The notes beneath the pieces were generated by a model. It was given only the letters and a program-made list of their open reading frames with translations. It made no database searches and was not told the origin of the DNA. The translations under genes were made by a program, and so were the position numbers. 41,784 bases of DNA, from contig JAFQQD010000054.1 in the NCBI GenBank assembly GCA_017411435.1, forward strand, positions 1-41,784, in the 5' to 3' direction. Source of the stretch: Clostridia bacterium. GTDB lineage: Bacteria; Bacillota; Clostridia; UMGS1883. This document shows, one piece after another, positions 1 through 7,261 of this stretch; the first letter of the stretch is position 1; each line of letters starts with the position of its first letter.

Positions 1-222
1 CATCATGTATTAAAGTTTGAGGGAATTGTCGACCGTGTGCATTCCAATAACTGCGACATCATGTATTAACATAGCGTCGCTATGCGACGCATTGTGAGTT
101 TATCCTTCGTCGGCTGAACACCGACGATTTCGCAAAGCGAAACCGGAAAACTCAAGTCATTTCCTCGCTTCGCTCGGAGATGGCTGCAATTTTAGATGGC
201 TCTGGCGCGACCAAGTAAAAAA
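1..222. other. Left flank, no convincing gene
   Basis: No convincing gene is visible here. The stretch holds a 13-base direct repeat (CATCATGTATTAA at 1-13 and 57-69) and three short perfect hairpins: 70-84 (CATAGC/GCTATG), 107-127 (TCGTCGG/CCGACGA, 7 bp) and 128-142 (TTTCGC/GCGAAA). It lies on the far side of the truncated tRNA and is therefore inferred to be host chromosome rather than phage. Tandem small hairpins of this kind are common in intergenic DNA downstream of stable RNA genes. No function can be assigned. Confidence 0.5.
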
Positions 223-329
<107 letters not shown>

Positions 330-1949
330 TTAGGCAGCGCCTACCGCTGCCGTCCGTCCCATGAATTTGTAATTTACCGTGATTGTTTGCTGAATGCCGT
401 CCGCTGTGCGTACTCTGTCTCCGATTACGATGCTGTCTACCAGTGTGTGTAGCAGTTCCCTGTCCAGCTCTGTTATCGTTGTGTACTTCTCCGCTGCGTC
501 GATGAACTCTCGCACTGCCGTGTCCTGCGTTCCTATCGCTTCGATGCTCTGGCGCAGTTCCTGCAGTCTGGCTTCCGCTGCGCGCTGTTCCTCTTCGCAC
601 TTTGCTGCCATATCTCTGAACTTCGTGTCCGAGATGATTCCGCTCAGTCGGTCTTCGTACATCATGTCGTACTTGCGTTCCAGCGTTTGTACCCTCTCTT
701 CGAGGTCTCTCGCCTCACGCTGCATCGCTGCTGCATTCTTTGTCTCTGTGGCACTTATCTTCGACATTACCGTTTCGTAGAATGCCTCTTTGTCTTCTTG
801 CACCATTCGCAGTATGTCCTGTATGTCGGCAAGCACTGCTTTGCGTATCTCTCTGTCCAGGATGTAATGGCTGGTGCATCTGTGCGCGCCTTTTTTCTTG
901 TAGGTGTTGCACATGTAGTAATGCGTGTCGCCCTGCTTCCCTGTTGCATTGATTGCGTAACCGCATCGATCGCACCGTAGCAGCCCTGCGAAGATGTTAT
1001 CGAATCCTGTGTTGCTTTCATGCTTTCTGGTTCCAAGGGTTTGCTTAGCATCCATCCACAGTTTTTCGCTTATCACCGCTGGGTGCGTCCCCGTATTCAC
1101 GATCCATGCATCTCGCTGCTGTCTTACTATGCGCTTGCTTTTGAATGATACTTTTCTGCGCTTTCCACTTACGAGTGTGCCTAAGTAAACTTCGTTTTCG
1201 ACCATTTTGTGTATCGATGTCAGATTCCACTCATATGGGTCTTTATCGTACTTTTTGCCAAGCTGCTTTGCTCGGTATGCTGCCGGTGTTAGTACCTTGC
1301 GCTCTGTCAGCACCTTTGCTATCTTGTTGTAACCATAGCCCTTGTATGCTGCCATCTCGAAGATTTCCACCACGATGGCTGCTGCAGTTTCGTCGATTTC
1401 AAGAACATGTTTGTCGTCTGCCGACTTTCTGTAGCCATATGGCGCGTGTGCGCCAATGTACTCGCCGTTCTTCGCTTTTGTTACAAATGCCTGTCGCACT
1501 TTCCGTGAGCAGTCTGCCGGGTAATACTCGTTGAAGATGTTCTTGATCGGGAACATGAGGTCGTAGTCGAGGCTTCCTCTCGCGCTATCCACATCGTCGC
1601 CGATGGCGATGAAGCGTATGCCCATCTCTGGGAAGGTCTCACTTATGTACGATCCTACCTGCAGATAATTTCTTCCGAATCGTGACAAGTCTTTTACGAT
1701 TATTATGCCGAACTCGCCTTTTGCTGCATCCTCCATCATTTGTTTGAAGTCTGGTCTGTTGAAGTTTGTGCCTGTGTAGCCGTCGTCACTATAGCATTTA
1801 TGAATGCCGATTCCATGCTGCTTGCAGTAGTCTGTTAGGACTTTCTCCTGCGTTTCTATCGATATGCTGGTTCCGTCCTGCTCGTCATCATCACTCAGTC
1901 TGCAGTATAACGCGGCTTTGTTTTTGCTTTGCTCTATAATTCTGTTCAT
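330..1949 (-). CDS. Large serine recombinase (phage integrase)
   Basis: 539 aa. The start at 1949 was chosen because GAGGAAAGA precedes the ATG and the protein then begins just before the catalytic domain. The resolvase domain (about 10-150) carries the YxRxS motif with nucleophile Ser19 and the DLSRFGRN motif with the catalytic arginines. A recombinase domain follows (about 170-300), then a zinc ribbon (CxxC...C...C in the LRCDRCG and YYMCNTY region) and a coiled coil (about 400-480) with a C-terminal tail. This is the layout of large serine integrases, which join attP and attB without a long homologous core. The gene lies at the phage edge next to the truncated tRNA and has its own promoter and a terminator behind its upstream neighbour, so it is probably uncoupled from the late operon. 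Confidence 0.95.
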   Translation of the reverse strand: MNRIIEQSKNKAALYCRLSDDDEQDGTSISIETQEKVLTDYCKQHGIGIHKCYSDDGYTGTNFNRPDFKQMMEDAAKGEFGIIIVKDLSRFGRNYLQVGSYISETFPEMGIRFIAIGDDVDSARGSLDYDLMFPIKNIFNEYYPADCSRKVRQAFVTKAKNGEYIGAHAPYGYRKSADDKHVLEIDETAAAIVVEIFEMAAYKGYGYNKIAKVLTERKVLTPAAYRAKQLGKKYDKDPYEWNLTSIHKMVENEVYLGTLVSGKRRKVSFKSKRIVRQQRDAWIVNTGTHPAVISEKLWMDAKQTLGTRKHESNTGFDNIFAGLLRCDRCGYAINATGKQGDTHYYMCNTYKKKGAHRCTSHYILDREIRKAVLADIQDILRMVQEDKEAFYETVMSKISATETKNAAAMQREARDLEERVQTLERKYDMMYEDRLSGIISDTKFRDMAAKCEEEQRAAEARLQELRQSIEAIGTQDTAVREFIDAAEKYTTITELDRELLHTLVDSIVIGDRVRTADGIQQTITVNYKFMGRTAAVGAA

Positions 1950-1965
1950 TCTTTCCTCTCTTTCT

Positions 1966-2012
1966 GAGCAAAGCGACTGGTTGTTGCAACAAGGATTATA
2001 CCAGCTTTGCTC
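1966..2012 (-). promoter_or_regulatory. Integrase promoter inside a dyad
   Basis: On the minus strand an extended -10 element, TGGTATAAT (hexamer at 2000-1995), lies 46 bases before the integrase start. It has no good -35. Two 9-base arms, GAGCAAAGC at 1966-1974 and GCTTTGCTC at 2004-2012, form a perfect inverted repeat that brackets the -10. Shorter CTGGT/ACCAG arms lie inside. The dyad could be an operator that keeps the integrase off, or an mRNA leader hairpin. The -10 is clear; the regulator is unknown. Confidence 0.65.
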
Positions 2013-2045
2013 ACGAATATCCAGCATAAAACGCAAGAAACTATA

Positions 2046-2077
2046 AGAAAAAGCAGTGGTTTTCCACTGCTTTTTCT
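2046..2077. terminator. Bidirectional terminator between late operon and integrase
   Basis: A perfect 14-bp stem (AGAAAAAGCAGTGG and its complement) with a TTTT loop; A- and T-runs flank the GC-rich core, so it can work in either direction. It sits directly after the last small gene of the late operon and before the integrase promoter, and would insulate the integrase from late transcription. Confidence 0.85.
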
Positions 2078-2079
2078 CG

Positions 2080-2226
2080 TTACGATGCCTTCTTTTCCTG
2101 CATGCTTTTTGCGACATACGAAGAAAACAAATCCACAAGGCTTTCATTTCCAAATGTGCGCTGTGTCGTAATTGTGGTATTATCAACGCGCACGATGCAG
2201 CCCTGTTCTACGGTCTTTTCCTTCAT
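2080..2226 (-). CDS. Small protein of unknown function (48 aa)
   Basis: 48 aa starting MKEKTVEQGCIVRVDNTTIT and ending SMQEKKAS. A strong GGAGG lies 8 bases before the ATG, and the gene is nearly contiguous with the LysM-like gene upstream (stop TAA one base before the start). It is the last gene before the terminator, so it is probably made late. The N-terminal half looks like a small beta-rich unit (IVRVDNTTITTQRTF) followed by a helix. No family is recognised. Its place beside a serine integrase makes a directionality factor conceivable, but its late-operon position and lack of obvious DNA-binding charge argue against that. Confidence 0.75.
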   Translation of the reverse strand: MKEKTVEQGCIVRVDNTTITTQRTFGNESLVDLFSSYVAKSMQEKKAS

Positions 2227-2227
2227 A

Positions 2228-2389
2228 TTATTTACCTCCGAGTATGAGGACTTCGCCCGGTGCCAGTGTTGCCACGCGCAGTCCGTTCCGACGCACTATT
2301 TCAACATAGCGGCTTGCCTTGCCGAGTTCTTCCTCGGCAATCTTGCAAAGCGTATCGCCTTCCTGCACGATGTATTTTCTCTCTGCCAT
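2228..2389 (-). CDS. LysM-like cell-wall-binding mini-protein (53 aa)
   Basis: 53 aa. Almost the whole protein is one LysM-like module: YIVQEGDTLCKIAEEELG at the start and a closing hydrophobic strand LAPGEVLIL. LysM domains bind N-acetylglucosamine in peptidoglycan. AGGAGG precedes the ATG, and the gene begins 12 bases after the amidase stop. The length leaves no room for a catalytic domain or signal peptide. It may therefore act as a detached binding subunit for the amidase encoded just upstream, or as a small tail-associated factor. The domain assignment is fairly secure; the partner is inferred from position. Confidence 0.75.
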   Translation of the reverse strand: MAERKYIVQEGDTLCKIAEEELGKASRYVEIVRRNGLRVATLAPGEVLILGGK

Positions 2390-2401
2390 CTGCTGTTCCT
2401 C

Positions 2402-3142
2402 CTACTTCTTAATGAGGTCGTGAAGCCTCTTCAGGAAGACGCACATCTGCTCCCTTGTTACTTCGCTGCGAAGTGCGAGGTTGCCGTGTTCGTCTCCTAC
2501 GATGAGCTTGTTTTCCACCGCCCAGTTCACCGCGTCCTTCGACCACGATGCAGGCGTGTTGTCCTTTGTGGGCTGCTCCTGCTTCTGCAGCTCTGCCTTA
2601 ACATCTGCGCGGAATGTATCCATGCTCTTTCCATGCTTCGGAAACCAATGCATTACATCCGAGTGGTTGCAAGCGATGCCGCGCTTGTAACCTTCGCAAT
2701 GACATACGATATCGTTCTCGGAAAGGCAGTATAATTTGCAGAGGTAGGCGCATAATTCCACCGCTTCTCTGTAAACTTTTCCGAAGTATTCCGCGTTATT
2801 TGTGTCGTCTTCGCATATCTCGAATCCGATGTGCGTGTTGTTCGCGCTGCCGCCTGCGTGCCAGCCACGATGATCCCACGGAAGTGTCTGGTATGTTGCA
2901 ATGCTGCCATCGGCGAGCTTGCCGATGAATGCGTGTACGCAGACCTCCCTGCCTCCGGGATGATATGTGTTCCAATGGTTGTTGTATTTGTTCTTGCCGA
3001 GTTTGCCGTCGTCGGGTCCGACATAGCGGCTGAGCCAAGGGTTATTGGCTGCTGTCGAATGCACCATGATGCCCTTGACCGCAATCTTCTTGCCTGCCTT
3101 ATAGCAGGCGTTTTCTGTTAAAAACAGTTTTTGCAAATTCAT
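2402..3142 (-). CDS. Endolysin: N-acetylmuramoyl-L-alanine amidase
   Basis: 246 aa. The start at 3142 was chosen because upstream in-frame codons overlap the holin gene and the protein then begins MNLQKLFLT. An Amidase_2/PGRP-type domain fills about residues 15-180. It has the zinc ligand His in IMVHSTA, the HAFIGKLADGS strand, the WHAGG turn and the second ligand region HSDVMHWFP. It cleaves the bond between muramic acid and L-alanine to lyse the cell. The C-terminal 50 residues (SWSKDAVNWAVENKLIVGD...SEVTREQMCVFLKRL) resemble one S-layer-homology-type repeat, a likely wall anchor. There is no signal peptide, so export depends on the holin encoded directly upstream. Confidence 0.93.
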   Translation of the reverse strand: MNLQKLFLTENACYKAGKKIAVKGIMVHSTAANNPWLSRYVGPDDGKLGKNKYNNHWNTYHPGGREVCVHAFIGKLADGSIATYQTLPWDHRGWHAGGSANNTHIGFEICEDDTNNAEYFGKVYREAVELCAYLCKLYCLSENDIVCHCEGYKRGIACNHSDVMHWFPKHGKSMDTFRADVKAELQKQEQPTKDNTPASWSKDAVNWAVENKLIVGDEHGNLALRSEVTREQMCVFLKRLHDLIKK

Positions 3143-3143
3143 A

Positions 3144-3614
3144 CTACTCACCGTCCTCTTTGTCGTTTTTGAATTTGTCCTTGAGTTCGGTTGCTGCGTC
3201 CTCTGCTGCATCCTGTGCTTTGTCCTTGAGCTGCACCAGTGCTTCCTTCAACTTGTCGGGTATGGGAAGTCCAATCTTGCCTGCGTTCTCTACGATGGAT
3301 ACGCCCTCGTTTGCGAGGTAAAAGAAAATGACAGCATTCCGAAGGATGCTGCCTGCTCCTATGAGGTATGCGTCAACGATGTGTGCTATGCCTACGAGAA
3401 TGAATATTGCGACTTTTCGGCAAATGCCTTTGTAACCGACCGAACTGCAAAGTTCTTTGTTCACCCACGCTGCCATGATGCCTGTTATGAAATCAACGAT
3501 TGTGAATGCGAGTAGTGTGTAAAAAAATCCGTCCATTTCTCCAAAATACCAGCCGAGCCAACCGCCGAGGCAGGCTGCTGCGGTTCTGATGTAGTCCCAT
3601 ATCATTTTTGTCAT
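3144..3614 (-). CDS. Phage holin (toxin secretion/lysis type)
   Basis: 156 aa. Hydrophobic segments (about 10-30, 35-52 and 70-110) are followed by a charged, amphipathic C-terminal tail rich in K, D and E. The YTLLAFTIVDFITGIMAAW and KELCSSVGYKG patterns are typical of the clostridial phage holin family (phage_holin_4/Cph1 type). It forms membrane lesions that let the amidase reach the wall. GGAGGAGA precedes the ATG, which overlaps the upstream stop (ATGA). The amidase start lies 1 base past its stop region, so holin and lysin are translationally linked. Confidence 0.92.
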   Translation of the reverse strand: MTKMIWDYIRTAAACLGGWLGWYFGEMDGFFYTLLAFTIVDFITGIMAAWVNKELCSSVGYKGICRKVAIFILVGIAHIVDAYLIGAGSILRNAVIFFYLANEGVSIVENAGKIGLPIPDKLKEALVQLKDKAQDAAEDAATELKDKFKNDKEDGE

Positions 3615-3988
3615 GATGTCTCCTCCGTGTCCGTGAATTTAACAAACGGTGCCAGAAGTTCGATGTCGTTTACGGAAAGTGTAATGTCCTCCGTAATCGG
3701 TATTTCGACCACCGCTGCGTTGGGCGTTACTTCCATGTCAAGCAACTCCTCCATTGCTGCCACCGCCTTCTCTTCCTTCGCCGTATCAAGGACGACCGCG
3801 CCCTCCTTGTCGGTATGGCTATACTTCTGGATGACCTTTCTGCGCTCCTCTGAAAAGAAGTCCGCTTCCTTCTGCAGTTCTTCCACGCTTTTCTTCAGTT
3901 TGTACGCGCTGCGAAGATTGAGGTTGCATGCTGTCAGTTTTGCAAGTGCCGGTATTGCCAGCACGATTTGTCTCAGTGTTACCTTCAT
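3611..3988 (-). CDS. Unknown late protein between tail fibre and holin (125 aa)
   Basis: 125 aa, family not recognised. The N-terminal 25 residues form a mildly hydrophobic helix (VTLRQIVLAIPALAKL). A charged coiled-coil-like helix follows (about 30-70, SVEELQKEADFFSEERRKVI). The C-terminal half is acidic with strand-like stretches. The gene overlaps the holin start by four bases and follows the 86-aa gene by overlap, so the three are one translational block. Its position between tail-tip genes and lysis genes is where many siphophages place small tail-associated or lysis-accessory proteins, but no role is shown by the sequence. Confidence 0.8.
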   Translation of the reverse strand: MKVTLRQIVLAIPALAKLTACNLNLRSAYKLKKSVEELQKEADFFSEERRKVIQKYSHTDKEGAVVLDTAKEEKAVAAMEELLDMEVTPNAAVVEIPITEDITLSVNDIELLAPFVKFTDTEETS

Positions 3989-4245
3989 GCCGTTTCCTCC
4001 TGTGTGTCATAACCTGCGATGTAGCCCTCGATGAGTTCCATCTCTTTTACGATGTCTGCCTTCTCTGCTTCAAGTCGTGCTGCATCGTAGCCTGCAGGCG
4101 GCTCTGCTATCAGACTGAGGATGCTTTCCAGCCTGCGCTGCAAATTTGCAAGCGTGAACAAATCGTCGCTCTTGCTATGTGCGACCTCCTGTGTTGCGAT
4201 ACGCTTTCCGTCTTCATAACGGACATTCACGAGTTTCGTTATCAT
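3985..4245 (-). CDS. Small late protein, unknown function (86 aa)
   Basis: 86 aa. It begins with a strand-like segment (MITKLVNVRYEDGKRI) and continues into a long helix with heptad character (about 40-80, LQRRLESILSLI...EKADIVKEMELI). AGGAGG lies 5 bases before the ATG. Its stop overlaps the start of the next gene and it follows the FN3-like tail protein by 10 bases. Small coiled-coil proteins in this position often accompany tail fibres, but no family is recognised. Confidence 0.78.
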   Translation of the reverse strand: MITKLVNVRYEDGKRIATQEVAHSKSDDLFTLANLQRRLESILSLIAEPPAGYDAARLEAEKADIVKEMELIEGYIAGYDTQEETA

Positions 4246-4255
4246 GTTGTTCCTC

Positions 4256-5527
4256 CTATGTAATTGCGTTCAGCTTCGCCATCAGCGTTATGAAATACGA
4301 GCCTCTGACGATGTTGCCCTTCGCAACCTTGCTGATGCCTGTGCTTTTCATTTTGCATATGCAGCAATTCAATGCGTTGAAGCGTGTTGCTGTCATGTTA
4401 CGCGATGATGCCGTCATTTTTGCCTTTGCAAGAATGGTCGAGCATTTTGTCGATGTTGTGTATCCGAAATTATTTGTTCCGATTTTCGCACTGTAGTATT
4501 CCTTGTACTCCAGGAACTCTCCGACCTTTGTTACCATGTCGTTCCATACCTTGTATGAAAAATTGTGCGTCGATGTCAGTTCCGTTACTGCTGTGTATGC
4601 TGCCTTTGTTTTTGCTGCCGTTGCCGACAAGCCATTGCCTGTCCAAGACCAGTCTTCCGGTCTTTCGTTTGTAACATCAAGTGTCCTCGATGCTTTGTAC
4701 TCGCTCGATCCTTTGAGGCATAGCAGTTCGACTGTGCTGCTTGCCTGATACCCTGTCCACATATAAACACGGTATTCTCCTGCTTCCACTGCGGAAAATG
4801 TGTATGTACCTGACGAGTCTGCTGTCTCAATGCAGTCCTCTTCCTCGATGTCGTCCGTGTCTGTATTCACCAGACGGAAGTATACATTTATCGTTTTGCT
4901 GACCTCTTTTTCGAGCGACCAAACCACCGTGATTTCTCGGTCGCTGACATCGTAGGAATCTATAATCGGCTTCGGTGGTGCTACGGTGCATGGGTAGCCA
5001 AATACCCATGAGCCTGTCTTCGAAGAATTCTTCGCGCGAACATGCACCGTGTACTGCTGGCACGGCTCCAGCCCTACGATTCGGATTGTCGGGTATGTCG
5101 ATGTTGCAGTTGTCGTTACTCCGTTCAGCGTAACCTTTGCTTCGTAGGATGTTGCGTCCTGACAGCCAACAAACTTGAATGTAAAACCGTCGTTGTACCT
5201 CGTTGTTGCCAAATCCAGCGGAGTGAGGTCGACATAGGACGATGCCTTTGTTACGAATCCATCGCTCTCGTATTCGAGGTCGCCGCCTTCGAGGTATAAT
5301 TCGAGGTTATAATCGGTGCTTGAGTCCAGGTCGTCCAGGATGAAAACATTGCTGACTGCGTCCCCTCCGTCGAGCGTGAATGTTATGTTGAACGACTGCA
5401 CATCCATGAAGTTGTACCAGATTTCTATGCTCTGGGTTGTGCCTGCATAGTCGCGCGTATCGCCTTCATTGATTACTTTCAAATAAAGGCTGTTGGATGC
5501 CGCTTTCACTAATACGAGTTCTAACAT
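4256..5527 (-). CDS. Tail protein with fibronectin-III-like domains
   Basis: 423 aa, soluble and rich in T, S, Y and beta-strand patterns. The region of about 90-185 has the FN3 signature (DGFTFKFVGCQDATSYEAKVTLNG...IRIVGLEPCQQYTVHVRAKNSS). Weaker repeats lie at about 1-85 and 190-280. The C-terminal 130 residues look different: Ala/Thr-rich and helical (TAAKTKAAYTAVTELTSTHNF) with an unusual CC pair near the end. It follows the tail-tip protein gene by a few bases, with the Shine-Dalgarno inside that gene's last codons. It is most likely an adhesive component at the distal tail. The FN3 call rests on pattern recognition. Confidence 0.82.
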   Translation of the reverse strand: MLELVLVKAASNSLYLKVINEGDTRDYAGTTQSIEIWYNFMDVQSFNITFTLDGGDAVSNVFILDDLDSSTDYNLELYLEGGDLEYESDGFVTKASSYVDLTPLDLATTRYNDGFTFKFVGCQDATSYEAKVTLNGVTTTATSTYPTIRIVGLEPCQQYTVHVRAKNSSKTGSWVFGYPCTVAPPKPIIDSYDVSDREITVVWSLEKEVSKTINVYFRLVNTDTDDIEEEDCIETADSSGTYTFSAVEAGEYRVYMWTGYQASSTVELLCLKGSSEYKASRTLDVTNERPEDWSWTGNGLSATAAKTKAAYTAVTELTSTHNFSYKVWNDMVTKVGEFLEYKEYYSAKIGTNNFGYTTSTKCSTILAKAKMTASSRNMTATRFNALNCCICKMKSTGISKVAKGNIVRGSYFITLMAKLNAIT

Positions 5528-5531
5528 GCTG

Positions 5532-7247
5532 CTACTCTCCGAATACCGCTACGACTGATGTCGTTTCGGGGTATATGATGTTGGTTGCTGTGGAAAAATC
5601 GAGCGTTCCTGTGAAGCACGCACTTGTAAAATTCCAGTTGCCTTTCGCAAAAAGTGTGTTACTCGTTGTTGCGTTGAATCCCATAAAATTGTTGCCGAAG
5701 CTGTAAAAATTTACTGCCTTCATATCCGAGTGAAACGCACCAAAAACACACGACTCGTCCCTTGGGTCGTCTGTCGAATCTGCATTCGGCGAGAAGATGC
5801 CGAAGTCTCCCCAGTCGCCGTTCAGTGCGAAATAGTGACCGTCCGGGTAGTCCTTCGCATAAACCGCAGTGCATGCGAGCGACTCTGTCTCGATGTACTC
5901 CGCTGCGATCTTGCCAGTTGTAATGTTTGCGCCGTTGATGACGGTGCTGCCTTCGTTCTCAAGGTCGGTAAAGGAAACCATGCCTGAGAAATCCACAGTC
6001 GCACTGTCTACTCGAATGCCCGAATATGTCAGTTTTATGGTGCTGCTCTTGTCTCCGTCCGTTGCTGTCAGGGCAAGGCCCTGTGCCACCTCGGCGGCTG
6101 CATTCGCTGTTACCGAAGTAATGTCAATTTTGTTTGCATTTAACTTCAGCGTGCTGCCGTCATCGTTTATTGCCATAATGATGCTGGTGGAGTTGACTTT
6201 GTCGCCGTCTGCCGTCTCGGTTACCACGAGGGAAATCTTACTTGAGAGTTGTGATATTGACGAGCTGAAACTGTCCACCTCTGACTCTGCCTGCAATATC
6301 CGCGTCTCGAATCCCTTAAGCGATAGCGTCATAGTCGCTACTGACTGTTCTGCCGACTGTATTCGGAAATCGAATGTCGAAACCGTCTGAATGAGTTCCG
6401 ACATGTTTCCGTCCATCGTCTGTATCATCGAGTTCATCTTGCCGTCTGCTGCGCGGAACTCTTGCTTGATTTTGTCAAGCTGCTGCGATGTTGAAACGAG
6501 AATGTTCGGAACATAATCGCCAACCTCCACGCGCACGATGTACGGGTTGAATGGGTCGTACTCAATGCCCACGATGCGCGTTTCCACATCGATGTTCAGT
6601 GGTGTGAACTTAATATGAATTTCGTCGCCTGCCTGCAGCGTAACCAGCTTGTATAGGGTAACCTCAAAAGATGTTGTTCCCTCTCGCGCTTCCTCCGTCG
6701 ATGAAATCGCGGTTACATTCTTGCCGTCCATCAGCTCGATGCGCTCTATGCTGCCTCGGTGTTTTCTGAGGTTAATCGTGTATTCGTCATACTCGACCTC
6801 GCAGCCGCATGCGTCCGCAAAACGCATAAGCGCGTCTCTGCGTGTGAGTGTTCCGTCTGTGAAAGCACACTCAACGGCAACCGTCTCCTCGACTTCGCCA
6901 ACTGTAAATGGTGTTCCGTCGAGTATCTCGGTCAGTCCGTCAATCGGGTATCCCTCGAATACGAATGTCACGAGGTTGTACTCCTCGTTATTCAGTTCGT
7001 ATGAAACATGTTCGCACTCTGCTGTTACTGTGGGAAGCGCGTTTGCGAGTGACTTTGCCACTCGCACTACGCGATATATCATTTTGTCCTGCTGCACGAT
7101 CTGTCCGTTCTGCAGCTGAAGCGCTTTCGAGGCAAGTGTCGAAAAACTGAAGGCTGTTTCGCCTGTCAGCTTGTCCGACATTGTTGCATTGAGTACGCCT
7201 CTTATTTTGAAGAGTGGGGTCTGCCCTTCGTATACTTGTATTGCCAT
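5532..7247 (-). CDS. Tail-tip protein (prophage endopeptidase tail/Tal family)
   Basis: 571 aa. The start at 7247 was chosen from GGGGG upstream and because it falls just after the tape-measure stop. The N-terminal 280 residues (IQVYEGQTPLFKIRGVLNAT...ECEHVSYELN) match the hub domain of phage tail-associated lysin proteins, which cap the tail tube and contact the cell. A coiled coil follows (about 285-360), then a triple-strand fibre-like region with repeated KIDITSVTANAAAEVAQGLA-type sequence (about 390-470). The C-terminus is a Gly/Asn/Phe-rich fibre tip. No separate peptidase domain is evident. No distal-tail (Dit) gene lies between this gene and the tape measure. Confidence 0.88.
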   Translation of the reverse strand: MAIQVYEGQTPLFKIRGVLNATMSDKLTGETAFSFSTLASKALQLQNGQIVQQDKMIYRVVRVAKSLANALPTVTAECEHVSYELNNEEYNLVTFVFEGYPIDGLTEILDGTPFTVGEVEETVAVECAFTDGTLTRRDALMRFADACGCEVEYDEYTINLRKHRGSIERIELMDGKNVTAISSTEEAREGTTSFEVTLYKLVTLQAGDEIHIKFTPLNIDVETRIVGIEYDPFNPYIVRVEVGDYVPNILVSTSQQLDKIKQEFRAADGKMNSMIQTMDGNMSELIQTVSTFDFRIQSAEQSVATMTLSLKGFETRILQAESEVDSFSSSISQLSSKISLVVTETADGDKVNSTSIIMAINDDGSTLKLNANKIDITSVTANAAAEVAQGLALTATDGDKSSTIKLTYSGIRVDSATVDFSGMVSFTDLENEGSTVINGANITTGKIAAEYIETESLACTAVYAKDYPDGHYFALNGDWGDFGIFSPNADSTDDPRDESCVFGAFHSDMKAVNFYSFGNNFMGFNATTSNTLFAKGNWNFTSACFTGTLDFSTATNIIYPETTSVVAVFGE

Positions 7248-7261
7248 GTGTACCCCCTTGT

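Noticed and set aside
10-72. 20-codon minus-strand open frame (MLIHDVAVIGMHTVDNSLKL)
   Set aside because: Too short to support, with no ribosome site visible and its start inside a hairpin. Could be a host gene end but cannot be claimed.
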